NCBI RefSeq assembly: GCF_902859735.1
Contig: NZ_CADIJY010000017.1
Location: 36,273 to 100,272, forward strand
Source: Achromobacter aegrifaciens
Lineage (GTDB): Bacteria; Pseudomonadota; Gammaproteobacteria; Burkholderiales; Burkholderiaceae_B
Length of the DNA stretch: 64,000 nt
Reading direction: 5' to 3'
Positions within the stretch are counted from its first letter, which is position 1; each line of letters begins with the position of its first letter. The notes under the pieces were generated by a model that was given only the letters and a program-made list of their open reading frames with translations, was not told the origin of the DNA and ran no database searches. Position numbers and translations under genes: made by a program. Shown here piece after piece: positions 16,171 to 26,140 of this stretch.

Positions 16171-18042
16171 TCATCGTGGCGAAATAAGTTGGGCCAGATC
16201 GGTTTCCAAAGGCGACGGCTCCCCAGCCAGACGCGCGGCGATCAGGTCTCCCATGAGCGCCGACCAAGACAGCCCCCGCGATGCATAGCCGATGGCCAAC
16301 CACAGGCCCGGCGCGTGGGGTAGTTCTCCAACGGCGGGCAAGCGCCCGGGCAGCACGGCCCGCCATCCGGCCCAGCCCGGCAGGCTGCCGGGCTCCAGGG
16401 ATTCGAATTCGGGGAAGCCTCCGCCCAGCAAGCCCGCAGCCTTGTCCAGGGTGACACGCTGGCCCTCGGCGCCGATCCGCGCTTCGGCCGCGCCATGCAC
16501 ATAGGTGCTGCCGGCCACGCAGCCAGAGCCCACGTCGGGCAGCAGATAGCCCTCGCCGCCCACGATGCAGCGAGGACCGCCACGCAGCGTCTGCGCAGGC
16601 AGCAGCGTCACTTCTCCCGCAAGCGCGTGCATCTGGCCCACGCGCGGCAAGGGATCCAGCAAGCCGCTGTCTGCCAGCACGGCGCGCGCGCCGAACGCGT
16701 TGGCCAGAACGACGGTATCGGCTCGCGCCAGTTCAGCGCCCTCCGCATCGCGCACGCGCCAGCCGGCGCCAGCGCGTTCGACCCTGGCCGCCGCGCCGGG
16801 CTGCACCGTGACGCCCTCGGTCGCCAGCAGGGCCTCTATCAGCAAGTCTGGCCGCAGCAGCATGCCCTGTCCGAAATACACGCCGCCGCGCGCCAGCGGC
16901 AGGCCGGCCAAGGCGCTGGCTTCGTCGCGGCTGACCTGGCGCACCCAGTGTTCGGGAAAGGCCAGGGTCTCCAGGGTGCCGGCCAAGGCCGCGGACCGGC
17001 CTTCGTCGCGCTCAAGCTGGACCGTGCCGCAGACCAGGGGCGCCGCGCCTGCCGGCAAACCCTGCCAGCGCGCCAGCGCGCGCAGGCTGCCGGCGCGCGA
17101 CAGGCGCGCCCGCGCGTTGTCGTCTCGCGCCACCACCGGCGTCAAGGCCGCCGCGACATGCCCTGCGTGCGCCGCCGCGCCCTGCGCCCGGCCCGCGTCG
17201 ATCACGGTCACACGCCATCCGCGCGCGGCCAGCGCCTGGGCGATGCCGGCTCCCGCCAGCCCCGCTCCCACCACCACGGCGTAGCGGGACTCCGCGTGCG
17301 GGACGTCCGCGGCCGCACCTCCAGGGGCAATCGCAGTGGCCACGGTCATATGCCATTTGCCGCCGTAGCCGGGCGCGCGCCGCGCCTCGAAACCCGCCGT
17401 CCGCAAGGCCTGGCGCAATTCGCCGGTGCAGGCCCAGGTGGCCAGCGTGGCGCCGGGCGCCGCAAGCTTGGCAAGGTCGCGCAGCAAGGGCAATTCCCAC
17501 ATCCGCGGATTGCGTTCAGGCGCGAAGCCGTCCAGGAAGAACGCGTCCACGCCGACGCGCAGACGGGACGCCAGGACCTGCGCATCGCCAAAGCCCAGCG
17601 TCAGCGTGACGGCGCCGCCCTCGAATTCGAGGCGATGCAGTCCGGGCAACAAGACCGGCCATGCTGCCGCCAGTTGTCGCCCCAGACCGGCCAAGGGCTC
17701 GGGCGCATAACGCGTCAAGAGAGCCGCCAAGTCCTCGCGTTCAAAGGGATGCCCTTCCAGCGACACCACGTGCAGCGCGGCGCTGCGCTGCGGATCGTCG
17801 CGCCATGCCTTCCAGAGAGCCAGGAAGTTCAGTCCCAGTCCGAAACCCGTTTCGCAGACGGTGAATGCGCGGCGTCCGCGCCAACGCTCAGGCAGGCCAT
17901 TGCCCCGCAGGAACACGTGTTCCGCCTGTCCCAGCGCGCCCGACGGCGAATGGTAGACATCGCCATAAGCGGGGCTGTAGAGCCGGCCATCGGCGTCGAA
18001 TTCAGCCTTGGCGGGGATCAGGGGGGCATAGGAGAAGGACAT
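16171..18042 (-). CDS. mnmC: Bifunctional tRNA wobble-uridine modification enzyme MnmC
   Basis: 623 aa. The N-terminal part (about 1-240) is a SAM-dependent methyltransferase ([14 protein letters not shown] as the SAM motif, [17 protein letters not shown]). The C-terminal part is a FAD oxidoreductase of the DAO type ([20 protein letters not shown]). MnmC removes the carboxymethyl group of cmnm5(s2)U34 and then methylates the product to mnm5(s2)U in certain tRNAs. It is divergent from the inositol-phosphatase-like gene, with 142 bases between starts. Confidence 0.93.
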   Translation of the reverse strand: MSFSYAPLIPAKAEFDADGRLYSPAYGDVYHSPSGALGQAEHVFLRGNGLPERWRGRRAFTVCETGFGLGLNFLALWKAWRDDPQRSAALHVVSLEGHPFEREDLAALLTRYAPEPLAGLGRQLAAAWPVLLPGLHRLEFEGGAVTLTLGFGDAQVLASRLRVGVDAFFLDGFAPERNPRMWELPLLRDLAKLAAPGATLATWACTGELRQALRTAGFEARRAPGYGGKWHMTVATAIAPGGAAADVPHAESRYAVVVGAGLAGAGIAQALAARGWRVTVIDAGRAQGAAAHAGHVAAALTPVVARDDNARARLSRAGSLRALARWQGLPAGAAPLVCGTVQLERDEGRSAALAGTLETLAFPEHWVRQVSRDEASALAGLPLARGGVYFGQGMLLRPDLLIEALLATEGVTVQPGAAARVERAGAGWRVRDAEGAELARADTVVLANAFGARAVLADSGLLDPLPRVGQMHALAGEVTLLPAQTLRGGPRCIVGGEGYLLPDVGSGCVAGSTYVHGAAEARIGAEGQRVTLDKAAGLLGGGFPEFESLEPGSLPGWAGWRAVLPGRLPAVGELPHAPGLWLAIGYASRGLSWSALMGDLIAARLAGEPSPLETDLAQLISPR

Positions 18043-18184
18043 GGAAACGGCGGCGGCAGACGAAATAGAGAATGAAAATCAGCGCGGATTATCGGATGCG
18101 GCCGCGTTGGGCGGAAGCCACGCGGCATGGCGGTTTCGGGGCTTCACCACGGATTTGACGCATACATGGGCTTACACTGGTTTC

Positions 18185-19060
18185 ATGGATACCTATGATC
18201 AGCCCCGCTCGCAGACCTCGCCCATCGACCTGTGCGCCGCGATCGACGCGGCAGTCACGGCAGCCCATGCCGGCGCGGCCATCCTGCAATCCTACGCGCA
18301 TCACCGCGCCGATCTCGTGATCGACCGCAAGGCGCGCAACGATCTCGTATCCCAGGCGGACCGCGAGGCGGAGGCCGCCATTATCCAGGAGCTGCAAACG
18401 CGCACGCCCAAGTTCGGCATCGTCGCCGAAGAAACGGGCGGCAAGCCCCAAGGCAGCGCCACCTGGTATATCGACCCGCTGGACGGCACCACCAACTTCC
18501 TGCACGACATCCCGCATTACGCCGTGTCGATCGCGCTGATCGCACACGCAGGCACCGCCATATCGGCGTCCGACACGCTGGCCGAGGACACGCCCGTGGT
18601 CGGCGTGGTCTACGACCCCAGCCGCGAGGAACTCTTTACCGCGGTCCACGGCCTGGGCGCCTGGCTCAACGGACGGCGCATCAAGTGCTCGCGCACGGCG
18701 ACCATCGAAGATGCGGTGCTGGCCACTGGCTTCCCGTTCCGCGACTTTTCATTCGCTGCGCAGTACATGCCCATGCTGCATGACGCCATCAACCGCGCGC
18801 GCGGCGTGCGCCGTATGGGTGCGGCGGCACTGGACCTGGCGTGGACCGCTTGCGGCCGCTACGACGGCTATTGGGAAATGGGCCTGGCGCCCTGGGACGT
18901 GGCCGCCGGCACGCTGATCCTGCGCGAAGCGGGCGGCGCATGTTCCGACATGCACCGCCAGGATCCCTGGCCCATCGGCGGGCGCGTCGTGGCCGGCAAC
19001 AAGGCCATCGAACGCGCCCTGCACGAGATGATCGCGCCGCACCTCGACAAGAAGGACTGA
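18185..19060 (+). CDS. Inositol monophosphatase family protein (SuhB-like)
   Basis: 291 aa. Family metal motifs are present: EETGG (Glu of motif A), DPLDGTTNFLH (motif B) and a C-terminal APWDVAAGTLILREAGG. Enzymes of this family dephosphorylate inositol phosphates; in enterobacteria SuhB also acts in rRNA antitermination. The ATG at 18185 was chosen because the alignable domain begins just after it and upstream codons look non-coding. It ends 5 bases before the end of the convergent acyl-CoA ligase. Confidence 0.88.
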   Translation: MDTYDQPRSQTSPIDLCAAIDAAVTAAHAGAAILQSYAHHRADLVIDRKARNDLVSQADREAEAAIIQELQTRTPKFGIVAEETGGKPQGSATWYIDPLDGTTNFLHDIPHYAVSIALIAHAGTAISASDTLAEDTPVVGVVYDPSREELFTAVHGLGAWLNGRRIKCSRTATIEDAVLATGFPFRDFSFAAQYMPMLHDAINRARGVRRMGAAALDLAWTACGRYDGYWEMGLAPWDVAAGTLILREAGGACSDMHRQDPWPIGGRVVAGNKAIERALHEMIAPHLDKKD

Positions 19061-19065
19061 CGGCC

Positions 19066-20766
19066 CTACGCCGCCTTGCCTGCGGGTACGCCCGCCACTG
19101 CGTCGGGACGCAGTTCCCGGCGCAATATCTTGCCCACGTTGCTCTTGGGCAGCTCATCGCGGAACTCCACATAGCGCGGACGCTTGTAGCCCGTGAGCTT
19201 TTCCCGGCACCAATCCTGGATCTGCGCCTCGGTCAGCGTCGGATCCCGCCGCACCACGAACACCTTGACGGCTTCGCCCGAATGCTCGTCCGGCACCCCG
19301 ATCGCCGCGCACTCCAGCACGCCGGGATGCTGGGCCACGGCCGCCTCGACTTCGTTCGGATAGACCTTGAAGCCCGACACCGCAATCATGTCCTTCTTGC
19401 GGTCGACGATGCGTGTATAGCCCTGCTCGTCCATGATGCCGATATCGCCCGTGCGGAAATAGCCGTCGGCGGTCATGGAGTGGCGGGTTTCCTCGGGCTT
19501 CTGCCAGTATCCCAGCATGACCTGCGGTCCGCGGATGCCCACCTCGCCGCGTTCGCCCAGCGGCACTTCGCGGCCTTCGTCATCGAGGATGGCCACGTCG
19601 GTGGATGGCAGCGGCAGGCCGATGGAACCCGAATACGCGGTGGCGTTGGTGGGATTCACGGTCGCCACCGGCGAGGTCTCCGACAGGCCATAGCCTTCGA
19701 TCAGCGGCCTGCCGGTGATCTTCAGCCAGCGTTCGGCAACCTGCTGCTGGACCGCCATGCCCCCGCCCAAGGTCAGCCGCAAGCCGGAGAAATCCAGGCG
19801 CGCGAAGTCTTCGTTGTGGGCCAGCGCGTTAAACAGCGTATTGACGCCGGGGAACACATTGATCGGCACCTTGCGCCATGCGTTGATGAGCGAAGGCTGG
19901 TCGCGCGGATTGATGATGAGCACATTGCGCATGCCCGCATGCAAGCCGTACAGCCCGCAAACGGTCATCGCGAACACGTGGTAGAGCGGCAGCGCGCTGA
20001 TGATGGTGAGCTGCTGGTCCGCGAGGTCGTGCACCACCGGCTGCGCCACCGCTTCCGTCTGCAGCACGTTGGCCACCAGGTTGCGATGGGACAGCATCGC
20101 GCCCTTGGGCACGCCGGTGGTGCCGCCGGTGTATTGCAGCACCGCCACGTCGTCCATCGACAGCGCGGGCGGCGCAAAGCGCTGGCGCGCGCCGTCGCGC
20201 AGCACATCCGGCAGCATGCGGGCGCCATCGATCTGCCACGCGGGCACGATCTTCTTGACATAGCGCGCGGCCAGGTTGACCAGCGGCGCCTTCAGGCCGC
20301 CGAGCAGATCGCCCGGACCGGTCACGACGATATGCTTGAGCTGCCCGCGATCCGTGACGCGCTGCAAGGTGTGCGCAAAATTCTCCAGGATGACGATGGC
20401 CGACGCGCCGCTGTCCAGCAATTGGCGCTGCAGCTCTTCGGCGGTGTAGAGCGGATTCACGTTCACCACCACCAGCCCCGCGCGCAGCGTGCCCAGCATG
20501 CTGACCAGATAGGCGGGCACGTTGGGCATCATCAGTGCCACGCGCTCGCCCTTGGACAGGCCGACGCTTTGCAGCCAGCTGGCGAACGCCTGCGCGTGCG
20601 CATCGAGTTGCGCATAAGTGATGTTGCTGCCCATCGCGGTGCACGCGATGCGCGAGGCGTACTGCTTGCAGGCCCGGTCCAGCAAGTCAGTCAGGGAGGC
20701 ATAACCGTCTGTCGATATCTCCGCCGGAACCCCCTGCGGATAATGGGCAAGCCACGGACGCGTCAT
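19066..20766 (-). CDS. Long-chain fatty-acid-CoA ligase (FadD-like)
   Basis: 566 aa AMP-forming acyl-CoA synthetase. The ATP/AMP signature YTGGTTGVPKGAMLSHRN lies near residue 211, GYGLSETSP is the adenine motif, and YFRTGDIG and YPNEVE are the later core motifs. The catalytic Lys near the C-terminus is in LPKSNVGKILRREL. It activates fatty acids for beta-oxidation or lipid synthesis. The start at 20766 was preferred because GGAG lies 8 bases before it; an in-frame ATG at 20781 would remove that spacing. It is divergent from the M20 amidohydrolase. Confidence 0.92.
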   Translation of the reverse strand: MTRPWLAHYPQGVPAEISTDGYASLTDLLDRACKQYASRIACTAMGSNITYAQLDAHAQAFASWLQSVGLSKGERVALMMPNVPAYLVSMLGTLRAGLVVVNVNPLYTAEELQRQLLDSGASAIVILENFAHTLQRVTDRGQLKHIVVTGPGDLLGGLKAPLVNLAARYVKKIVPAWQIDGARMLPDVLRDGARQRFAPPALSMDDVAVLQYTGGTTGVPKGAMLSHRNLVANVLQTEAVAQPVVHDLADQQLTIISALPLYHVFAMTVCGLYGLHAGMRNVLIINPRDQPSLINAWRKVPINVFPGVNTLFNALAHNEDFARLDFSGLRLTLGGGMAVQQQVAERWLKITGRPLIEGYGLSETSPVATVNPTNATAYSGSIGLPLPSTDVAILDDEGREVPLGERGEVGIRGPQVMLGYWQKPEETRHSMTADGYFRTGDIGIMDEQGYTRIVDRKKDMIAVSGFKVYPNEVEAAVAQHPGVLECAAIGVPDEHSGEAVKVFVVRRDPTLTEAQIQDWCREKLTGYKRPRYVEFRDELPKSNVGKILRRELRPDAVAGVPAGKAA

Positions 20767-20841
20767 GGTATTTGTCTCCATTAAATTGGTTTTTGATTGA
20801 TGATACCCTTGTTGCGTTCCCTTTTTTCGCCCGAGAGCCCC

Positions 20842-22038
20842 ATGAAACTGCTCGAACCCATCGTCGCGTGGCATCACGACATTTCCAAGATCCGACGCGA
20901 CATCCACGCGCATCCCGAACTGGCGTTCGAGGAGTTCCGCACCGCCGATGTGGTGGCGGCGAAGCTTGAAGAATGGGGCATCGAAATCGACCGCGGCCTG
21001 GGCGGCACCGGCGTGGTCGGCATCATCCGCGGCAATCTGCCGGGCGACCGCGCCGTGGGCCTGCGCGCCGACATGGACGCGCTGCCCATGCAAGAAGCCA
21101 ATACCTTCGAGCATGCCAGCACTAACGCCGGCAAGATGCACGCCTGCGGCCACGACGGCCACACGGCCATGCTGCTGGCCGCTGCGCAATATCTGTCGCA
21201 GCACCGCGATTTCGCCGGCACGGTCTACGTGATCTTCCAGCCCGCGGAAGAAGGCGGCGGCGGCGCCAAGCGCATGATCGACGACGGCCTGTTCAAGCGC
21301 TTCCCCATGGAAGCGGTATTCGGCATGCACAACTGGCCCGGCATGAAAGCCGGCCAGTTCGGCCTGACCGCCGGCCCCATCATGGCTTCCAGCAACGAGT
21401 TCTCCATCATCGTGAAGGGCAAGGGTACCCACGCCGGCATGCCCAACCTGGGCATCGATCCCGTCATGGCGGCCGTGCAGCTGGCGCAATCGCTGCAGAC
21501 CATCATCACGCGCAACCGCAATCCGCTGGACGCGGCAGTGCTCAGCATCACGCAGATCCACGCCGGCAGCGCCGACAACGTCGTGCCCAACCACGCCGAA
21601 TTGCGCGGCACGGTGCGCACCTTCACGCTGGACGTGCTGGACCTGATCGAACGCCGTATGGAAGAGATCGCGCGCCACACCTGCGCAGCGATGGACTGCG
21701 AAGTGCAGTTCACGTTCCAGCGCAACTATCCGCCGACCATCAACCACGCCGAGGAAGCCGCGTTCTGCGCCGACGTGCTGCGCGACATCGTGGGCGAGGC
21801 CAACGTCAACGATCACGTGCAGCCCACCATGGGCGCGGAAGACTTCGCCTTCATGCTGCAGGAACTGCCGGGCTGTTATGTGTGGATCGGCAACGGCACC
21901 GGCGAACATCGCGACAGCGGCCACGGCCTGGGCCCCTGCATGCTGCACAACGGCAGCTACGACTTCAACGACGAACTGCTGCCGCTGGGCGGCACATACT
22001 GGGTCCAGCTGGCGCTCAAGCGCCTGGCCAAGGACTGA
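20842..22038 (+). CDS. M20 family amidohydrolase (hippurate hydrolase/IAA-amino acid hydrolase type)
   Basis: 398 aa. [39 protein letters not shown] and MGAEDFAFML are the metal-binding and catalytic motifs of the M20D amidohydrolases, which cleave N-acyl amino acids. A dimerisation domain interrupts the catalytic domain near 185-300. The ATG at 20842 has GAGAG upstream; an in-frame ATG at 20797 would add 15 residues. A second member of the family is at 61000-62193. The true substrate is unknown. Confidence 0.88.
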   Translation: MKLLEPIVAWHHDISKIRRDIHAHPELAFEEFRTADVVAAKLEEWGIEIDRGLGGTGVVGIIRGNLPGDRAVGLRADMDALPMQEANTFEHASTNAGKMHACGHDGHTAMLLAAAQYLSQHRDFAGTVYVIFQPAEEGGGGAKRMIDDGLFKRFPMEAVFGMHNWPGMKAGQFGLTAGPIMASSNEFSIIVKGKGTHAGMPNLGIDPVMAAVQLAQSLQTIITRNRNPLDAAVLSITQIHAGSADNVVPNHAELRGTVRTFTLDVLDLIERRMEEIARHTCAAMDCEVQFTFQRNYPPTINHAEEAAFCADVLRDIVGEANVNDHVQPTMGAEDFAFMLQELPGCYVWIGNGTGEHRDSGHGLGPCMLHNGSYDFNDELLPLGGTYWVQLALKRLAKD

Positions 22039-22041
22039 CCC

Positions 22042-22935
22042 TCAAACGCCGTCCGCCGCCCCGACCGCCAGGCACATCGCCAGGAAGCGTTCGGCGGCGC
22101 GGGCGGCCGCGTCCGCGTGCGGCACCAGGATGCTCAGGGTCCGCGTCAGCGGCTTGGGCAACAGGCGCAAGGCCGCCAGCGCGCCATCCTCATGGCGCAT
22201 CGACATGACGGACACGAAGCCCACGCCCAGCCCGGCACGCACTGCCTGCTTCACGCCCTCCACGCCGGCCAGCTCCAGCCCCACGGACGGTGCCAGGCCC
22301 GCATCCGCAAACGCACGCTCCACCAGCCGGCGCACGCCCGAACCGGGTTCGCGCATGACCAGCGCTGAAGCCGCCAGATCGCGCAGCGTGACCGCCCCCT
22401 TGCCGGCCAGCGCGTGGTCCGCACGCACCACCGCCACCACTTCGTCCTGCCGCCAGGCATGCACGGCCGTGTCGGCGGGCAGTCCTGCGGGCACGTCGCC
22501 CTCGATGAACGCCAGGTCCAGGGCCGGCAGGCGCTCGACGATTTCGCGCGTGTTGCCGTCCGACAGATGCAGGCTGACCGCCGGGAAGGCCAGGCGGAAA
22601 TCCGCCACCAGGCTGGGCAGCAGGTAGCTGGCGGGGGTGGTGCTGGCGCCCAGGCGCAGATCGCCGGTTTCCAGCCCGCGCCAGGATTCGCGCACCGCCT
22701 GGGCCTGCCGGTACACCTGGCGCAGCTGGCGCGCCTGCTCGGCCAGGCGCTCGCCGGCTTCGGTCAGCGCGATGCCGTGGCCGCTGCGGCGGTACAGGGG
22801 TTCGCCGAACCATTCCTGCAGCATCCGTAGCTGGCCGGAAACGGCAGGCTGGGACAGGTTCAGCAACTGCGCTGCGCGGCTGATATTGCCGGCGTCGGCC
22901 ACGGCGGCGAAGGTAAGCAGCTGGTCAGGAGTCAT
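22042..22935 (-). CDS. LysR-family regulator (YeiE/CbbR-like), divergent from yeiH
   Basis: 297 aa. N-terminal helix-turn-helix (MTPDQLLTFAAVADAGNISR, AAQLLNLSQPAVSGQLRMLQ), then the effector domain beginning ETGDLRLGASTTPASYLLP, a pattern shared by the CysB/CbbR/YeiE branch. It is divergent from a YeiH-family transporter, the same pairing as yeiE-yeiH in enterobacteria, where YeiE is linked to sulfite response. A perfect inverted repeat in the 120-base gap is the likely operator. Control of the transporter is inferred from this layout. Confidence 0.85.
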   Translation of the reverse strand: MTPDQLLTFAAVADAGNISRAAQLLNLSQPAVSGQLRMLQEWFGEPLYRRSGHGIALTEAGERLAEQARQLRQVYRQAQAVRESWRGLETGDLRLGASTTPASYLLPSLVADFRLAFPAVSLHLSDGNTREIVERLPALDLAFIEGDVPAGLPADTAVHAWRQDEVVAVVRADHALAGKGAVTLRDLAASALVMREPGSGVRRLVERAFADAGLAPSVGLELAGVEGVKQAVRAGLGVGFVSVMSMRHEDGALAALRLLPKPLTRTLSILVPHADAAARAAERFLAMCLAVGAADGV

Positions 22936-22946
22936 GGTCGCTAAAT

Positions 22947-22963
22947 TATCAGAATTCCTGATA
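22947..22963. promoter_or_regulatory. Inverted-repeat operator between the LysR gene and yeiH
   Basis: TATCAG (22947-22952), AATTC, CTGATA (22958-22963) is a perfect inverted repeat in the AT-rich gap between the divergent genes, 12 bases before the LysR start. Such TNA-N7-TNA-like symmetry fits a LysR dimer. Sequence evidence only. Confidence 0.55.
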
Positions 22964-23055
22964 TTACATATCTGAAATAAAGATTTTTCAAATAGTAGGC
23001 GGGAAATTAATATTTCGTGAAGTTATTTAGATATGCCTCCGCCAAAAGGCCAGCC

Positions 23056-24141
23056 ATGAGTACCTCTTCCAGCACCGCCGTCCCCCTGCCCGCCACCCCG
23101 GCTTCGCCCGCCGCCACTCCCGCCGCTACGCCGTGGCGGGACAAACTCAACGGCGTACTGTTCGTCGGCCTGATGGCCGCCGCGGTGATGCAGCTGGCGG
23201 ACCTGCCCGCGATCCGCCAGTTGGGTTTCTCGCCGCTGGTCGTGGGCATCGTCTGCGGCATGCTCTACGGCAACTTCCTGCGCGGCACCATGCCCGCCGA
23301 CTGGGGCGCGGGCGTGAACTTCACCGCGCGGCGCCTGCTGCGCATCGCCGTGGCCTTCTACGGCCTGAACATCAGCATCCAGCAGATCGCCGCCGTGGGC
23401 CTGCCCGGGCTGGCGGTTTCGGTGGCGGTAGTGGTGGGCACCCTGCTGCTGGGCACCGTGGTGGGCCAGCGCCTGTTGGGCCTGGACCGCGACACCGCCA
23501 TGCTCACCGCCGCTGGCAGTGCCATCTGCGGCGCCGCCGCGGTGCTGGCCTTCGAGCCCACGCTGCGGGCCGCGCCGCACAAGAGCGCGGTGGCCGTGGC
23601 GACCGTAGTGCTGTTCGGCACCTTGTCCATGTTCCTGTACCCGGTGCTCTATCACGCGGGCTGGCTGAACCTCGACACCCAGGCCCTGGGCATCTATATC
23701 GGCGGCACCATCCATGAAGTGGCCCAGGTCGTCGGCGCAGCCAGCAATGTCGATCCCGCCACCACCGAAGTCGCCACCATCGTGAAGATGACCCGCGTGG
23801 CCCTGCTGGTGCCGGTCCTGCTGATCCTGGGCATGTATCTGCGCAGCGCGGCCTCGCATGCCGGCGGCCAGGGCAAAGGCGCCAAGCTGCCCATTCCCTG
23901 GTTCGCGGTGGGATTCCTGGTGCTGGCCATCATCAATTCGCTGAACATCATCCCCGCCGATGCCGTCGCCGCCATCCGCCGCCTGGACGTCTTCGCCCTG
24001 ACCATGGCCATGACCGCCCTGGGCATCGAAACCCGCTTCGCCCAGATCCGCAAGGCCGGTCCCCGGGTGATGGCGCTGGGCCTGATCCTGTACCTCTGGC
24101 TGCTGGTCGGCGGCTACGGCATCGTCAAGCTGGCAGCCTGA
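23056..24141 (+). CDS. YeiH-family (UPF0324) putative sulfate/sulfite exporter
   Basis: 361 aa with about ten membrane segments. Family hallmarks are LGFSPLVVGIVCGMLYGN, RRLLRIAVAFYGLNISIQQI, LTAAGSAICGAAAVLAFEP and GGTIHEVAQVVGA. Members are proposed to export small sulfonates or sulfite; the substrate is not proven here. The ATG at 23056 is preceded by AAGG at 7 bases; a GTG at 23017 would add 13 residues. It is divergent from a YeiE-like LysR regulator and followed by a terminator. Confidence 0.88.
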   Translation: MSTSSSTAVPLPATPASPAATPAATPWRDKLNGVLFVGLMAAAVMQLADLPAIRQLGFSPLVVGIVCGMLYGNFLRGTMPADWGAGVNFTARRLLRIAVAFYGLNISIQQIAAVGLPGLAVSVAVVVGTLLLGTVVGQRLLGLDRDTAMLTAAGSAICGAAAVLAFEPTLRAAPHKSAVAVATVVLFGTLSMFLYPVLYHAGWLNLDTQALGIYIGGTIHEVAQVVGAASNVDPATTEVATIVKMTRVALLVPVLLILGMYLRSAASHAGGQGKGAKLPIPWFAVGFLVLAIINSLNIIPADAVAAIRRLDVFALTMAMTALGIETRFAQIRKAGPRVMALGLILYLWLLVGGYGIVKLAA

Positions 24142-24147
24142 TCCCCG

Positions 24148-24178
24148 GCCCGCCGCGCCCAAGGCAGCGGCGGGCTTT
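24148..24178 (+). terminator. Intrinsic terminator after the YeiH gene
   Basis: GCCCGCCGC (24148-24156) pairs with GCGGCGGGC (24167-24175), followed by TTT. It begins 7 bases after the stop. Confidence 0.7.
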
Positions 24179-24246
24179 GCGCATGCACGCCGCTGTCTCG
24201 TTTTTCCTGCATAATCGGCTGGTTCCCTAGCAGTGGAGTCGGCCGC

Positions 24247-24657
24247 ATGACCTCCAGCACCAAAACCCCGTTTACGACTTTGCCCGCCGATCGCGACGCG
24301 GTATTGCGCGTCATGCCGATGCCGGCGGACGCGAATATCCACGGGGACGTCTTTGGCGGCTGGATCATGTCCCAGGTCGACATCGCCGGATCCATCCCCG
24401 CCGCGCGCCGCGCCGCCGGACGCGTGGCCACCGTGGCGGTCAACGCCTTCCAGTTCAAAGAACCGGTGTTCGTGGGCGACCTGCTCAGTTTCTACGCAGC
24501 CATCATCAAGACCGGCACGACGTCGGTCACGGTGTCCGTCGAGGTCTACGCGGAGCGCCAGCGGCTGGACGCCGAGATCGTCAAGGTCACCGAGGCCACG
24601 CTGACCTACGTCGCCACCGACGAAGCCCGCCGCCGCCGTCCCCTCCCCACTCTTTGA
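24247..24657 (+). CDS. Acyl-CoA thioesterase, YciA-like hotdog protein
   Basis: 136 aa single hotdog domain. NIHGDVFGGWIMSQVDIAGS contains the N-x-H-G and catalytic Asp pattern of the YciA/BFIT group, and VTVAVNAFQFKEPVFVGDLL-like strands follow. These cytoplasmic enzymes hydrolyse a broad range of acyl-CoAs. It sits 10 bases before mgtE on the same strand, so they are likely co-transcribed, though no functional link is evident. Confidence 0.88.
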   Translation: MTSSTKTPFTTLPADRDAVLRVMPMPADANIHGDVFGGWIMSQVDIAGSIPAARRAAGRVATVAVNAFQFKEPVFVGDLLSFYAAIIKTGTTSVTVSVEVYAERQRLDAEIVKVTEATLTYVATDEARRRRPLPTL

Positions 24658-24667
24658 GCCGTAACGC

Positions 24668-26140
24668 ATGACGCAGTCCGCCGCCGCGCAGAAACCGCCC
24701 GCGACGCCCCGCCGCCTCGACCCGGAAGACGCCCAACACGCCCTGGCGGAAGTGCAGGAACGCCTGCGCCGCCAGCAACTGGTTGCCGACCTGGTGCATC
24801 GCCAGGAGGAAGGCGACTCCAAGGCCTCGCTGGTCGAGGACCTGGTGCACCGCCAGCACGAGGCCGAACTCAAGACCCTGCTGGACGGATTGCATCCGGC
24901 CGACATCGCTTTCATCCTGGAGTCGCTGCCCAAGGACGAACGGCAAGCCATCTGGAAGCTGGTCAGCCCCGAGCACGACGCGGACGTGCTGCTGGAAGTC
25001 GAAGACTGGGTGCGGGAATCGCTGATCGAGGCGATGGACCGCCAGGACCTGGTTGCCGCCACCGGCAACATGGACGCCGACGAGCTGGCCGACCTGGCGC
25101 CCGACCTGCCGCCCGACGTGGTGGCCGAAGTCCAGAAGGGCCTGACCGAAGAGGAACGCGCACAGCTGCTGGAAGCCATGGGCTATCCGGAAGACAGCGT
25201 GGGCGCGATCATGGACTTCGAGATGGTCCGGGTGCGCGAGGACGTCACGCTGGAAGTGGTGCTGCGCTACCTGCGCCGGCTGCACGAACTGCCCGACCAC
25301 ACCGACCAGATCTTCGTGGTGGACCGCCAGGACAAGCTGCAGGGCATCCTGCCGCTGTCCAAGCTGCTGGTCAGCGAGCCCGAAACCGAAGTGCGCGCCG
25401 TCATGAACTCGGACTTCCTGGCGCTCAACCCCCTGGACTCCGATGCTGACGCCGCCGGCGCCTTCGAACGCTACGACCTGGTCTCCGCGCCGGTCATGGA
25501 CGACCAGGGCCGCCTGATCGGCCGCGTGACCATCGCCGACGTGGTGGACGTGATGCGCGAAGACTCGCAGGAGCAGGCGCTATCGCGCGCCGGTCTGCAG
25601 GAAGAGGATATCTTCGCGCCGGTGTCCACCGCCCTGCGCAACCGCGCCCCCTGGCTGCTGTTCAACCTCTGTACCGCCGCCACGGCATCCTTCGTGGCCT
25701 CCCAGTTCGAAGGCACGGTCAGCCAGATCGTCATTCTGGCGTTCCTGATGTCCATCGTGGCCGGCATCGGCGGCAACTCTGGCAACCAGACCATGACTCT
25801 GATCATCCGGGCCCTGGCCATGGGGCGCATCACGGGCCGCAACCTGTGGCAGCTGGTCAAGCGCGAACTCTTCGTCACCCTGATGGTGGGCCTGTGCGGC
25901 AGCCTGGTGGCGGCCCTGTTCGCCTGGGTCATCTCGCACTCGGTGTCGATCGCGCTGGTGATGATGGCCGCCATGGTCTGCAACATGCTGGTCGGCGCGT
26001 CGGTCGGCGTGCTGGTGCCGATGGTGCGCGCCCGCTTCGGCAAGGATCCTGCGATGGGTTCTTCCGTGCTCCTGACCTTCGCCACCGATTCGCTGGGCTT
26101 CTTCATCTTTCTGGGCCTGGCCACGATTTTCCTGCTGTAG
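24668..26140 (+). CDS. mgtE: Magnesium transporter MgtE
   Basis: 490 aa. Domains in order: an N-terminal superhelical MgtE_N region (to about 175), a pair of CBS domains (about 175-300, including IFVVDRQDKLQGILPL and RLIGRVTIADVVDVM), and five membrane helices at the C-terminus with GIGGNSGNQT, which lines the pore in this family. It imports Mg2+ and is gated by cytoplasmic Mg2+ through the CBS region. A long hairpin overlaps its stop codon. Confidence 0.93.
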   Translation: MTQSAAAQKPPATPRRLDPEDAQHALAEVQERLRRQQLVADLVHRQEEGDSKASLVEDLVHRQHEAELKTLLDGLHPADIAFILESLPKDERQAIWKLVSPEHDADVLLEVEDWVRESLIEAMDRQDLVAATGNMDADELADLAPDLPPDVVAEVQKGLTEEERAQLLEAMGYPEDSVGAIMDFEMVRVREDVTLEVVLRYLRRLHELPDHTDQIFVVDRQDKLQGILPLSKLLVSEPETEVRAVMNSDFLALNPLDSDADAAGAFERYDLVSAPVMDDQGRLIGRVTIADVVDVMREDSQEQALSRAGLQEEDIFAPVSTALRNRAPWLLFNLCTAATASFVASQFEGTVSQIVILAFLMSIVAGIGGNSGNQTMTLIIRALAMGRITGRNLWQLVKRELFVTLMVGLCGSLVAALFAWVISHSVSIALVMMAAMVCNMLVGASVGVLVPMVRARFGKDPAMGSSVLLTFATDSLGFFIFLGLATIFLL

